From Alphaproteobacteria bacterium (GTDB taxonomy: Bacteria; Pseudomonadota; Alphaproteobacteria; SHVP01), in contig VGES01000005.1 in assembly GCA_016869765.1 (NCBI GenBank), positions 1 through 64,000 of the forward strand: a DNA stretch of 64,000 nucleotides, given 5' to 3'. Position numbers and translations under genes: made by a program. Below are positions 15,734 through 24,597 of this stretch, piece by piece. Position 1 is the first letter of the stretch, and every line of letters starts with the position of its first letter. The notes below the pieces were generated by a model that searched no databases, had not been told where the DNA came from, and saw only the letters and a list, made by a program, of their open reading frames with translations.

Positions 15734-16293
15734 GTGGCGCGCAGGAAGACCATGCGCGCCGCGCCGTACGCGCGTTCTTCCTCCAGCGCAAAGCCCTCCG
15801 GCGCCGGGAAGGGTTCGTTCGCCGCAACTTCCGCGACGACGATGGCGCCCGAGGCGATCCACCCGGCTCGCCGGACGGCCGCCAAGCCTCGTGGGCCGAG
15901 CCCGCTGCGATAGGGTGGATCGACGAATACGAGCGTGCAGGGAGTCGTCGCTTGAGGCGGGGAAAGACAATCGCGGCCGATCACCTGGGCGTGTTCCGTC
16001 TCGCCGAAGTTGGCGAGCGTCCGGACGATTCGTCGGGTCGCCGCGGCGTCGGCTTCGATGAACGTCACGTGTTCGGCCCCGCGCGACAGGGCTTCGAGAC
16101 CCATCGCGCCGCTGCCGGCGAAAAGGTCGATGGCCCGTACCTCGGCCAGCGGAGCTCCGCCGGTGCTGAGTAACCCATGTTGTAGGCGATTGAACACGGC
16201 TTGACGGGCTCTCAGCCCAGTTGGTCGTACGGCGTCATCGTCGGCGGTCTCGATGGGGCGGCCACGATGCTTGCCGCCGGTGATGCGAATCAT
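15730..16293 (-). CDS. rsmD: 16S rRNA (guanine(966)-N2)-methyltransferase
   Basis: A 187-residue SAM-dependent methyltransferase modifying G966 of 16S rRNA. Visible are the N-terminal MIRITGGKHRGR motif, the SAM-binding DLFAGSGAMGLEALSRGA (about residues 52-69) and the catalytic DPPY loop. An upstream in-frame ATG at 16383 would add 30 residues without homology, so 16293 is chosen. It is transcribed toward mutL and follows the PuuD-like gene after 11 bases. Confidence 0.93.
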   Translation of the reverse strand: MIRITGGKHRGRPIETADDDAVRPTGLRARQAVFNRLQHGLLSTGGAPLAEVRAIDLFAGSGAMGLEALSRGAEHVTFIEADAAATRRIVRTLANFGETEHAQVIGRDCLSPPQATTPCTLVFVDPPYRSGLGPRGLAAVRRAGWIASGAIVVAEVAANEPFPAPEGFALEEERAYGAARMVFLRAT

Positions 16294-16304
16294 CGAAGGC
16301 GACA

Positions 16305-17024
16305 CTAGCGCTGGCGTGCGGCGTCGAGGAAAGCGCTGAATAGCCGGGCATCGCCCTCGTTCGTGAAATACTCGGGATGCCACTGCACGCCGAGGCAGAA
16401 GCGCTGGGCCGGGGATTCGATCCCTTCGATTACGCCGTCGGGCGCAACGGCGTTGACGACGGTGCCTGGCGCCACCGTCCCGGCGGCTTGGTGATGAGCC
16501 GAGTTCACCGCCAGTTGATCGCAGCCGACAATCCGATGCAGCAACGTTCCTGCGGTCACCTTGACCGTATGGCCGGGTTCATCGCGGGAGTTCTTCTGTT
16601 CGTGTTCGAGGGCGCCTGGTACCGCATCCGGGATGTGTTGAATGAGGGTGCCCCCGAGCACGACATGCAACAGCTGCTGGCCGCCGCAAATGCCGAGGAC
16701 AGGCATGTCGCGGGCAAGTGCGGCGCGGGTGAGGTCCCATTCGAAGCGGGTCCTCGTATCCTTGGTTGTCACCGTTTCATGGCGGTTCTCGGCGCCGAAC
16801 AACGTGGGGTCAATGTCGAACGCGCCGCCCGAGATGATGAGGCCATCGAGTCGCTCGACGTAGGTCGGAATGGCAGCCAAGTCGTGGGGGAGCAGGAACG
16901 CAACACCGCCGAATCGGTGGATGGCCTCGCAGTAGTTCTGACGCAGCGCGAACCAGGGCTTCTTCGAGTATCCGCCCGGTGGTTCAGAATCGACAGTGAT
17001 GCCGATCAGCGGTGCTGCGCCCAT
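16305..17024 (-). CDS. Class I glutamine-amidotransferase-like hydrolase (PuuD family, C26)
   Basis: A 239-residue gamma-glutamyl hydrolase/PuuD-type enzyme. The nucleophile Cys is in LGICGGQQLLH (about residue 115) and the catalytic His in GVQWHPEYF (about 217). A conserved SGGAFDIDPTLFG loop (about residues 65-77) matches gamma-glutamyl-gamma-aminobutyrate hydrolases. Such enzymes cleave gamma-glutamyl amides, for instance in putrescine breakdown, but no other puu gene is present, so the substrate is open. It is divergent from tadA across an 81-bp gap that must hold both promoters. Confidence 0.83.
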   Translation of the reverse strand: MGAAPLIGITVDSEPPGGYSKKPWFALRQNYCEAIHRFGGVAFLLPHDLAAIPTYVERLDGLIISGGAFDIDPTLFGAENRHETVTTKDTRTRFEWDLTRAALARDMPVLGICGGQQLLHVVLGGTLIQHIPDAVPGALEHEQKNSRDEPGHTVKVTAGTLLHRIVGCDQLAVNSAHHQAAGTVAPGTVVNAVAPDGVIEGIESPAQRFCLGVQWHPEYFTNEGDARLFSAFLDAARQR

Positions 17025-17105
17025 GGTCGAGGGAATTTAGGTCGTGCGGATCGGGGGTGCAACGAACCTTGACGCTCTCGGCCCTGCCGTCCAAGGTCCG
17101 CGACG

Positions 17106-17573
17106 ATGACGCCTGTGGGTTCCACGACCTCTCCGATGGCCCGCGCTCTCGCCGAAGCCGAGGGCGCAGCCCTGGCTGGCGATGTTCCTGTCGGGGCGGT
17201 CGTTGTCGATGCCCAGGGGCATGTCGTAGCGGCGGCAGCCAATCAAGTGCGTCGTCAGGGCGACCCGACGGCCCATGCCGAGATGTTGGCGATCCGAGAG
17301 GCGACGCGAGAGCTGGGCGCGGAACGCCTGGTCGACTGCGACCTCTACGTGACCCTGGAGCCGTGTGCCATGTGCGCCCAGGCGATCTCGCTGGCACGTA
17401 TCCGCCGGCTGTTCTTCGGGGCGGCCGATCCCAAGGGCGGTGCCGTCGAACATGGGCCACGCCTCTATAGCCTGGCCACCTGCCATCATCGGCCCGAGGT
17501 CTACGGTGGTATCGACGAGGCAAGGGCCGCCGAACTCCTGCGCCGTTTCTTCGCCACCCGGCGCAGCGACTGA
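17106..17573 (+). CDS. tadA: tRNA-specific adenosine deaminase
   Basis: A 155-residue zinc deaminase converting A34 to inosine in tRNA-Arg(ACG). The zinc site is HAE (in [10 protein letters not shown]) plus PCAMC (in [11 protein letters not shown]). VPVGAVVVD precedes it in the family position. ATG 17106 is used; an ATG at 17136 would also leave the domain intact, but no Shine-Dalgarno precedes it. The acyl-CoA dehydrogenase follows after 20 bases in the same direction. Confidence 0.93.
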   Translation: MTPVGSTTSPMARALAEAEGAALAGDVPVGAVVVDAQGHVVAAAANQVRRQGDPTAHAEMLAIREATRELGAERLVDCDLYVTLEPCAMCAQAISLARIRRLFFGAADPKGGAVEHGPRLYSLATCHHRPEVYGGIDEARAAELLRRFFATRRSD

Positions 17574-17593
17574 CCTTTCACGAGGGAGTATCC

Positions 17594-18793
17594 ATGGTCG
17601 TCGAGCAACCCGAACGCACCCGGGCGTTGATGCCCAAGCTGATGGCCTTCATGGCCGACCACGTCTATCCGAGCGAGGCGCTCTATGCCGAGCAACTCGC
17701 CCGAGCGCGCTGGCAAGTCCCGGCGGTGATGGAAGACCTCAAGCAGAAAGCGCGAGCCGCCGGCCTGTGGAATCTGTTCCTGGCCGACGACGAATCGGGC
17801 GCCGGCCTCACCAACCTCGAATATGCGCCGCTGGCCGAAGTGATGGGGCGTTCGGCGATCGCTCCCGAGGTGTTCAACTGCAGCGCGCCCGATGTCGGCA
17901 ATATGGAGGTGCTGTTCCACTTCGGGTCGCCGGAACAGAAGCGTCAATGGCTGACCCCGTTGCTCGACGGACGCATTCGATCGGCGTTCTGCATGACCGA
18001 GCCCGACGTGGCTTCGTCCGACGCGACGAACGTGCGGACGAGGATCGTCCGAGACGGCGATCATTACGTCATCAACGGCCGGAAGTGGTGGATCACCAAC
18101 GCCGGCCATCCGCGCTGCGACATTTTGATCGTGATGGGCAAGACCAATCCGGATGCACCGCGCCATCAGCAGCAATCCCAAATTCTGGTCCCGCGGGGCA
18201 CCTCCGGGGTAAAGCTCGTACGGACTTTGCCGCTCTTTGGGTTCGACGACGCTCCCCATGGCCATGGTGAATTCGTTTTCGAAAACGTCCGCGTCCCGGC
18301 AAGTAACCTGATCGCTGGCGAGGGCCGCGGTTTTGAAATCGCCCAGAGCCGGCTTGGCCCGGGGCGCATTCACCACTGCATGCGCCTGATCGGATCGGCC
18401 GAGCGCGCGCTCGAAGCGATGGTCGTGCGAGCCCGCTCGCGGGTCGCTTTCGGCAAGCCTCTCGCCGAGCAGGGGGCGCTGCGGGAATTGATCGCGCGGT
18501 CCCGTATCGAAATCGAGCAAGCTCGCCTGCTCGTACTGAAGACCGCGTACCTGATGGACCAAGTCGGGTCCAAGGCGGCCCGGGCCGAGATCGCGATGAT
18601 CAAGGTGGCCGTGCCGATGATGGCCCAGGCCGTGCTCGATCGGGCCATGCAAGTTCATGGTGCCGGCGGCTTCACGGACGATTTCGGCCTGTCCTACGCC
18701 TGGGCCTGGGCTCGCGCGCTCCGCATGGCCGACGGCCCCGATGCTGTCCACCTCGAGGCGGTCGCCAAACTCGAGCTGAAGAAGAACGGGTAG
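17594..18793 (+). CDS. Acyl-CoA dehydrogenase, ACAD10/ACAD11-like (phospho-acyl-CoA processing?)
   Basis: A 399-residue FAD-dependent acyl-CoA dehydrogenase fold. The sequence follows the C-terminal half of human ACAD11 closely as I remember it: [56 protein letters not shown] and [22 protein letters not shown]10/11 and the bacterial LvaC enzyme act on 4-phosphoacyl-CoA, eliminating phosphate rather than doing standard beta-oxidation. The cognate kinase domain of ACAD11 is encoded separately at 21517-22566 on the other strand. ATG 17594 has a GAGGGAG Shine-Dalgarno. The ACAD fold is certain; the phospho-acyl specificity is inferred from family and neighbour. Confidence 0.88.
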   Translation: MVVEQPERTRALMPKLMAFMADHVYPSEALYAEQLARARWQVPAVMEDLKQKARAAGLWNLFLADDESGAGLTNLEYAPLAEVMGRSAIAPEVFNCSAPDVGNMEVLFHFGSPEQKRQWLTPLLDGRIRSAFCMTEPDVASSDATNVRTRIVRDGDHYVINGRKWWITNAGHPRCDILIVMGKTNPDAPRHQQQSQILVPRGTSGVKLVRTLPLFGFDDAPHGHGEFVFENVRVPASNLIAGEGRGFEIAQSRLGPGRIHHCMRLIGSAERALEAMVVRARSRVAFGKPLAEQGALRELIARSRIEIEQARLLVLKTAYLMDQVGSKAARAEIAMIKVAVPMMAQAVLDRAMQVHGAGGFTDDFGLSYAWAWARALRMADGPDAVHLEAVAKLELKKNG

Positions 18794-18802
18794 GGCGCCA
18801 CG

Positions 18803-20584
18803 ATGGGATCGATGTCCTTTCGCGAAGAGATCCCCCTTCGAGCATCGACCGAGGTGGCGTGGAAGGTTCTGGCCGATTCCGCACGGCTCAACGAGTTCGT
18901 AGGCTCCGCACCGTACCGGGTCGTCGAGTCGCTCGATCGCGACGGACGTTTGCAACGTCGCGCCGTGGGCAAGCTGGGGCCGCTGGTAGCCGAGTGGGTC
19001 GAGAGTTACGGAGAGTGGGTTGAACATCGCTCGGCCGTTCAGGAGCGCTTTTATCATCGCGGCCCTCTGACGTATCTGCGCGTCAACGCCGAGCTACGTG
19101 AGCACGCGAACGGGTCGGTCATTGTGTTCTCGGGCCAGACCGATTGGCGTTCTTGGCTTGGCACAATCACCGCACTTCTCGGCATCCCGAGGGTCGAGTT
19201 TCGCAAGCGTGCCCGGGCTCTCGCCCGCCTGGTGGAGGAGGCCGCCAACCAGGGGCCGCAGGCTCCGCCCTTTGGTTTCTCGGCGGCAGCATCCGAGCGG
19301 CTGGAACGGTTGATGCCCGCCTGGAAACAGGCGGCAGGCTCTGACGTCCCGGCTCTTGTGATTGAAGAACTTCGGTCTTCGCCGGCGACACACCTGCAGC
19401 GAATGCGCCCCCTCGCCCTGTCGCGACGATGGCAGCGGCCCCTCGATGTGGTCGTCCGCGGCCTGCTCGCGGGTCATGCGGCAGGGGCCGTGACGTTGCA
19501 GTGGGATGTGCTGTGTCCGCGGTGCCGTGGCGCCAAGGCAGCGGCCGGCAATCTCTACGATCTTCCGCAGGGCGTTCACTGTTCGTCGTGCAACATCGAC
19601 TACGAGCGCGACTTCATCAACAACGTCGAATTGACGTTCAAGCCGGCGACGTGGCTGAGACCGCTGCCAGAGGGTTCGTTTTGCATGCTTGGCCCTGCGA
19701 CGACTCCCCACGTGCGAGTCCAGGCCAAGGTGGCGCCTCGCGACCATGTGACGGTGGCCGGGTCGCTATCGCCGGGCCGCTATCGTGCGCGAACAGCAGA
19801 ATCCGGGCCGCAACAGGACGTCGACATCGAGTCTGGCCATGCACTCGCGATCCGGCTAACTGTGGATTCGATCGAGGTCACCGGGGCAGCAGCCGATTCC
19901 ATCGTACTGCGTAACGACACGGATCGGCCGCGCACGTTCGTGATCGAAGACCGGGCCTGGGCCGCAGATGCACTCACAGGCGACCGCGTAATCGCCATGC
20001 CGGTGTTTCGCGAGCTTTGCCCGGAGCAGGTCGTCCGCCCAGGCGACCAAGTGGCGATCGGCCATGTTGCGATTCTCTTTGCCGATATCCGCGGATCGAC
20101 CGCGCTTTACGCCGAGGTCGGTGACGTCAAGGCCTATGGGCTGGTGCGCGACTATTTCGGCTTCTTCGAACGCCATCTCAAGACGGCGAACGGCGTGTTG
20201 ATCAAGACCATGGGCGACGCGGTCATGGCAGCGTTTGCTGAACCAGGGGATGCCATTGGCGCGGCGATAGCGATCCACCGCGACATCACCGAGTTTGGCA
20301 GGACTCATGGAGGCGAGATCGTCCCCAAGATCGGACTCCACGTCGGTCCTTGTATCGCGGTCAATACCAACGGTGTGCTCGACTATTTCGGGACGACCGT
20401 CAATCTTGCGGCCCGTCTCGAGACGGCGAGTCGAGGGGACGATATCGTCCTTTCGGCGTCGGTCGCTGCTGATCCCGTGGTCGGCCGAGCGATTGTCGGG
20501 CTTGGCAAGGAAACCGAGAGTATCGTTCTACGGGGTTTCACGGACCCGGTCGCCGTGGTGCGTGTTCGGGTTCCTGCCCCGTGA
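18803..20584 (+). CDS. Class III nucleotide cyclase with SRPBCC-like and DUF5939 zinc-binding regions
   Basis: A 593-residue cytoplasmic protein. Residues 1-150 look like an SRPBCC/START-like ligand-binding fold. The middle is DUF5939-like with a putative zinc site CPRC (Cys238, Cys241) and CSSC (Cys260, Cys263). Residues about 420-590 are a class III cyclase catalytic domain: ILFADIRGST (metal Asp), IKTMGDAVMAAF (adenine-selecting Lys and second metal Asp) and FGTTVNLAARLE (transition-state Asn and Arg). The Lys suggests ATP, hence cAMP. No membrane segments are seen. It follows the ACAD after 9 bases, possibly cotranscribed. The N-terminal domain may sense a small hydrophobic ligand; that is inference. 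Confidence 0.82.
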   Translation: MGSMSFREEIPLRASTEVAWKVLADSARLNEFVGSAPYRVVESLDRDGRLQRRAVGKLGPLVAEWVESYGEWVEHRSAVQERFYHRGPLTYLRVNAELREHANGSVIVFSGQTDWRSWLGTITALLGIPRVEFRKRARALARLVEEAANQGPQAPPFGFSAAASERLERLMPAWKQAAGSDVPALVIEELRSSPATHLQRMRPLALSRRWQRPLDVVVRGLLAGHAAGAVTLQWDVLCPRCRGAKAAAGNLYDLPQGVHCSSCNIDYERDFINNVELTFKPATWLRPLPEGSFCMLGPATTPHVRVQAKVAPRDHVTVAGSLSPGRYRARTAESGPQQDVDIESGHALAIRLTVDSIEVTGAAADSIVLRNDTDRPRTFVIEDRAWAADALTGDRVIAMPVFRELCPEQVVRPGDQVAIGHVAILFADIRGSTALYAEVGDVKAYGLVRDYFGFFERHLKTANGVLIKTMGDAVMAAFAEPGDAIGAAIAIHRDITEFGRTHGGEIVPKIGLHVGPCIAVNTNGVLDYFGTTVNLAARLETASRGDDIVLSASVAADPVVGRAIVGLGKETESIVLRGFTDPVAVVRVRVPAP

Positions 20585-20640
20585 TCGCTTGCTCGGAGAG
20601 CCAAAGGGCGCCAGAGTCGAGAGCGTCCCAAGGGGGTTCC

Positions 20641-21516
20641 ATGATTGGCCGAGTCCTGACGCTTATGTTGGCCACCGCCGTCGTTTCCGGGTGTGTCGAG
20701 GTCATGACCGACGAGCGCGCCGATTTCGGCCGTAAGCCTGGTGTGACCTGCACGGCCGATCGCCCGGCCTGGAATCAGCTTCAGACGCAAGGACTCGTGT
20801 CGGCATCGCGTCGCGAACATGGCTCCGCGGTACTTCACTTGACGGCGGCGCGCGACCGAATCGGTCGGGAGGCCGCCTGCGATCAAGCCCGCGCCCGTAT
20901 TCAGTATGCGCTGGGTCAGTCGTTGATAGCGCTCAACCAGCCGCGCGCGGCGGTTGAGCCATTCAAGGATGCACTCGCGGTGGAGCAAGAGCGGATCGAT
21001 GTGCTCGGCCGGCCGCAACGACCGCGTTCAGCGGGGGCGCAGGATGATCCGGACGATAACTCGCCACGGCCAACGGCGGCAGCACCCGCGGCGCCAGCGG
21101 CGCCCCGTCTCGCGGCCCCCGGGGCGACTCCGCCCCCGGGCGGGATCACCGCCGTCTTGCTCGAACGTCTCGATGCGCTGACCCAGGCGCAGGAGGACGC
21201 CGGCGAACTGGCCGATGCCGAAATCACGGCGCGACGATGGATCACGGCCGCCAACCAGTTTTTCACGGGCCGGCCGGTTTCGCGGGCGGGCGATGCCTAC
21301 ACCGTGCTTGGCGAAGTGCTGTTCAAGCGCGAGCGCTACCAGGAGGCCGAGGCGGCGCTGAAGCGTGCCTTGGAGATCCAGGAACCGCAGCCCAACGCGC
21401 AACCGCTCCTCTCGCGTACGCGTGGCGTCTACGCCGACGTATTGGACGCGACCGGACGATCGGACGAAGCGCGTGCGCTGCGTCAGCGGGCCGTCCAGGC
21501 CGCGCCTCGCCGATAG
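20641..21516 (+). CDS. TPR-containing lipoprotein
   Basis: A 291-residue predicted lipoprotein: signal peptide MIGRVLTLMLATAVVSGC with lipobox VSGC. It has a TPR-like helical pair near residues 60-110 and a better TPR at about 215-285 (AYTVLGEVLFKRERYQEAEAAL, quoted in part), separated by an Ala/Pro-rich linker. ATG 20641 is chosen for the AAGGGGG Shine-Dalgarno and the signal peptide; an earlier in-frame ATG-type start would bury the signal. It lies 56 bases after the cyclase. Its stop abuts the convergent kinase stop. Probably a scaffold on a membrane surface; no specific role can be given. Confidence 0.7.
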   Translation: MIGRVLTLMLATAVVSGCVEVMTDERADFGRKPGVTCTADRPAWNQLQTQGLVSASRREHGSAVLHLTAARDRIGREAACDQARARIQYALGQSLIALNQPRAAVEPFKDALAVEQERIDVLGRPQRPRSAGAQDDPDDNSPRPTAAAPAAPAAPRLAAPGATPPPGGITAVLLERLDALTQAQEDAGELADAEITARRWITAANQFFTGRPVSRAGDAYTVLGEVLFKRERYQEAEAALKRALEIQEPQPNAQPLLSRTRGVYADVLDATGRSDEARALRQRAVQAAPRR

Positions 21517-22566
21517 TCAGCCGCCTATTCGTTCGACCTGGCGCCAGCCGGCCTCGGCCACGGGGCGGGCCAGCGCGCCCAGCCGAGCGGCCTCGGTCGA
21601 CGCCGCGGTGCCATCGCGTACGCGGCCCATGATTCCCTGCAGGATCGCCGCCATCCGAAACATGTTGTAGGCAACGTAGTAGTCGAGCTGCGCAATAGAC
21701 GTCCGTCCGGTGCGACGGCAGTAGGCGGCGACATAGGCGGCCTCGTCCGGGATCCCGAGGGAGCGGAGGTCGAGCCCCGCGAGACCGCGGAATTCGCCAG
21801 GCGCCAGGCGCCAGATCATCAGGTGGTAGGCGAAATCGGCGAGCGGATGACCGAGGGTTGCGATCTCCCAGTCGAGCACGGCGATGACGCGCGGCTCACG
21901 ATGATCGAACACCAGGTTGTCGAGGCGAAAGTCGCCATGTACGAGGGCGGTTGCGTCGTCGGATGGAAGGTGTGTCGGAATCCAATCGATCAGGCGCTCC
22001 ATCGCCTCGATGCGTTCGGTCTCGCTGGCACGGTATTGTTCGGTCCAGCGCTTGATCTGGCGCGCGACGTAACCTCCAGCGCGCCCGAAGTCGCTCAAGC
22101 CGAGGGCCGCAGGGTCGACCCGATGCAGTGCGGCGATGGTGGCGTTCATCGAATCGTAGACCGCGCCGCGTCCGGCGGCGTCGAGTTCGGGCAGCGACCC
22201 ATCCCAGAAAATCCGGCCGTCGACGAAGGCCATGACGTAGAACGCCGTTCCGATCACGCCCGGGTCCTCGCATAGACAAAAGGTCTCCGGAACGGGCACA
22301 TCGCTGCCTCGGAGGGCGCGAATCACACGATACTCGCGGTCGACCGCGTGCGCCGACGGCAGCAGCTTGCCCGGTGGTTTTCGGCGCAGGACATAGCGGC
22401 GTTCTGGGGTTGTCAGGCGGTAGGTCGGGTTGGATTGCCCGCCGGTGAACTGTTCGACACGGATCGGGCCATGAAATCCCGGAATCGTCGCTGCGAGGTA
22501 TGCGGCGATCGCCTGCTCATCGATGCGATGGGCGTCGCGGACGGGGCCGATGGCGGAGGTGCTCAC
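21517..22566 (-). CDS. APH-family kinase, ACAD10/11 N-domain-like (4-hydroxyacyl-CoA kinase?)
   Basis: A 349-residue aminoglycoside-phosphotransferase-fold kinase. Visible are FTGGQSNPTYRL, the Lys region YVLRRKPPGKLLPSAH, IGTAFYVMAFVDGRIF, the Brenner motif LVHGDFRLDNLVF with catalytic Asp, and the metal motif VLDWEIATLGHPLADFAYH. This run of motifs is the N-terminal domain of ACAD11, which phosphorylates the 4-hydroxyl of acyl-CoAs (LvaA in Pseudomonas levulinate catabolism). The start is GTG 22566, whose GTGA overlaps the stop of the amidotransferase gene; an ATG at 22593 lies inside that gene. It is the third gene of a purD-led operon. Confidence 0.85.
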   Translation of the reverse strand: MSTSAIGPVRDAHRIDEQAIAAYLAATIPGFHGPIRVEQFTGGQSNPTYRLTTPERRYVLRRKPPGKLLPSAHAVDREYRVIRALRGSDVPVPETFCLCEDPGVIGTAFYVMAFVDGRIFWDGSLPELDAAGRGAVYDSMNATIAALHRVDPAALGLSDFGRAGGYVARQIKRWTEQYRASETERIEAMERLIDWIPTHLPSDDATALVHGDFRLDNLVFDHREPRVIAVLDWEIATLGHPLADFAYHLMIWRLAPGEFRGLAGLDLRSLGIPDEAAYVAAYCRRTGRTSIAQLDYYVAYNMFRMAAILQGIMGRVRDGTAASTEAARLGALARPVAEAGWRQVERIGG

Positions 22567-23261
22567 GTCGCGGCCTCGATTTGCGCGAGCCAACCACCGA
22601 ACACCGTCGCAGCGAGCCCCTCGATGCGTTCGCCGTGGGTCAGTCCGTCTCGGCGCAGGGACGGGACATCGATGCCGGCGCTCGCAAGTTCGAGGGTGTG
22701 GCCGAGGTACCAGCGCTCGAGGCCGCGCGCTTGAATCTCACAGTGAAATTGCAGGGCCAGCGTGGTTTCGCCCACCGCGAAGGCCTGGTTCGCGTAGTGA
22801 GTCGTCCCCGCCAACAGTTCTGCCCCCGACGGAAGATCGAAGGTCTCGCCGTGCCAGTGCAGAACGGGCGCACCGTCCAACGCACGCAGACAGGACCGCC
22901 GGCCAGCGGGCGTGAGTATCAGGGTCGACCAGCCGATCTCCTTCACCGGCCCGGCATAAACCCGTGCGCCGAGCGCCTTGGCGATGAACTGCGCCCCGAG
23001 ACACAGCCCCAGGGTCGGGCGTTCGCGCCGCGCGCGTTCACCGACAAGAGCGCATTCGTCCGCGAGGAAAGGATAGAGCGCCTCGTCGTTGACGCTGATC
23101 GGGCCGCCCAACACGATGAGCAGGTCGGCCGATCGGGCCGCTTCGAGATCATCGATCCCGGCATCGCAATACCGGATGTCGTAGCCCCTTGACGCGAGAA
23201 TCCGGGTGAGCGAACCCAGATCCTCGAACGCGACGTGCCTTAGCGCGACGGCCGTCTTCAT
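22563..23261 (-). CDS. Class I glutamine amidotransferase domain protein
   Basis: A 232-residue GMP-synthase-like amidotransferase. The nucleophile Cys is in [15 protein letters not shown] (about residue 90) and the catalytic His-Glu in LQFHCEI (about 177). The oxyanion loop is [10 protein letters not shown]. The synthetase part is absent, so it either hydrolyses glutamine for a partner or acts on a gamma-glutamyl compound. It overlaps purD upstream (ATGA) and the APH kinase downstream (GTGA), so the three are translated as a unit, although neither neighbour needs a separate glutaminase. Start at 23261 ([16 protein letters not shown]). Confidence 0.82.
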   Translation of the reverse strand: MKTAVALRHVAFEDLGSLTRILASRGYDIRYCDAGIDDLEAARSADLLIVLGGPISVNDEALYPFLADECALVGERARRERPTLGLCLGAQFIAKALGARVYAGPVKEIGWSTLILTPAGRRSCLRALDGAPVLHWHGETFDLPSGAELLAGTTHYANQAFAVGETTLALQFHCEIQARGLERWYLGHTLELASAGIDVPSLRRDGLTHGERIEGLAATVFGGWLAQIEAAT

Positions 23262-24538
23262 GGTTTGGCACGTTCGCGCGCGATCGCGCGCCATCCTATG
23301 TCGCGCCGACAGAAGCCGTCCGGCCACCGAATGGCGTCGACGCCGCGGTATGCCCGTTCCTTGGCCTCGGCGATCGAGGCCCCGAGGGCGGCGACGTTGA
23401 GAACGCGCCCGCCGTTGGCGACCAAGGCCCCCTGTTCACGCATAGTGCCGGCGTGGAACACTGTCGCCCCCGCCTTAGCGGCGGCGTCGAGGCCCGAGAT
23501 CGGTGTTCCCTTGCGGTACTGCTCGGGATAGCCGTTTGCCGCCATGACCACGACCAGGGCGGCTTCGCGTCGCCACCGCAGATCGACGTGCCTGAGCACG
23601 CCGTCGGCGGTCGCCAGCAATACCGGGAGGATGTCCGAAAACAGGCGCATCACGATGACCTGGCACTCGGGGTCGCCGAAGCGAACGTTGTACTCGATCA
23701 GCTTCGGGCCTTCGCGCGTGATCATCAGTCCGGCAAACAGGACACCGCAAAACGGCCGCCCCTCGGTCGCCATCGCTTTGATCGTCGGACGAATGATCTC
23801 GTCCAAGGTTCGTCTTTCGGTCGCGGCGTCGAACACCGGGGCCGGGGAGTAGGCTCCCATGCCACCCGTGTTGGGTCCGGTGTCGCCGTCACCGACCCGT
23901 TTGTGGTCCTGGGCGGCGATCAACGGAAGGACATCGCTCCCGTCGCTCAGCGCGAAGTAGCTGACCTCTTCGCCGTCGAGGAACTCTTCCACCACGAGTT
24001 CGGCGCCTGCCGCACCAAAACGTCCACCCAGGATGTCATCGATCGCCTGGTCGGCCTCGGCGTGGCTCGCCGCGATGACCACGCCCTTCCCGGCGGCCAG
24101 ACCGTCCGCCTTGACCACGATCGGGGGCGCCATCGAACGGGCGAAGGCTTTGGCCGACGACGCGTCGGTGAAACGGCGGTATCGGGCGGTCGGGATTCCG
24201 TACTTGGCGCAGAGGTCTTTGGTGAAGCCCTTCGATCCCTCGAGGGCCGCGGCATTGGCTCGCGGCCCGAAGGCCTTGATTCGGGCGGCCGACAATCGGT
24301 CGACCAATCCGGCCACGAGGGGACCCTCGGGCCCGACGACGACGAAATCGATACGGTGTTCACCGCAGGCGCGAACGATGCCATCGAAGTCCATTGCGTC
24401 GATGGCCAGGCATTCGGCGTCGGCGGCGATGCCGGCATTGCCGGGGGCGCAGTACAGGCGTTCGACCAAGGGGGAGGCCGCCAGGGCCCAGCACAGCGCG
24501 TGCTCGCGCCCACCCGACCCGATCACCAGCACCTTCAT
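23258..24538 (-). CDS. purD: Phosphoribosylamine-glycine ligase
   Basis: A 426-residue ATP-grasp enzyme making glycinamide ribonucleotide, the second step of purine synthesis. [19 protein letters not shown] opens the protein; [46 protein letters not shown] and [11 protein letters not shown] follow in the usual order. ATG 24538 places GSGGREHA at the N-terminus; the frame upstream to 24595 adds unrelated residues. It is divergent from xseA with only 59 bp between the starts, where TAACAT (24582-24587) could be a -10 for xseA. First gene of an operon with the amidotransferase and the APH kinase. Confidence 0.97.
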   Translation of the reverse strand: MKVLVIGSGGREHALCWALAASPLVERLYCAPGNAGIAADAECLAIDAMDFDGIVRACGEHRIDFVVVGPEGPLVAGLVDRLSAARIKAFGPRANAAALEGSKGFTKDLCAKYGIPTARYRRFTDASSAKAFARSMAPPIVVKADGLAAGKGVVIAASHAEADQAIDDILGGRFGAAGAELVVEEFLDGEEVSYFALSDGSDVLPLIAAQDHKRVGDGDTGPNTGGMGAYSPAPVFDAATERRTLDEIIRPTIKAMATEGRPFCGVLFAGLMITREGPKLIEYNVRFGDPECQVIVMRLFSDILPVLLATADGVLRHVDLRWRREAALVVVMAANGYPEQYRKGTPISGLDAAAKAGATVFHAGTMREQGALVANGGRVLNVAALGASIAEAKERAYRGVDAIRWPDGFCRRDIGWRAIARERAKP

Positions 24539-24597
24539 CGCCGCTCTCCACTCCGGCTCGTTCCGCCCGCGACCCTCTTGTAACATAGGCTTCAACG

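Noticed and set aside
17501-19057. 518-codon antisense frame over tadA, the ACAD and the cyclase start
   Set aside because: It crosses three real genes; no motif seen.
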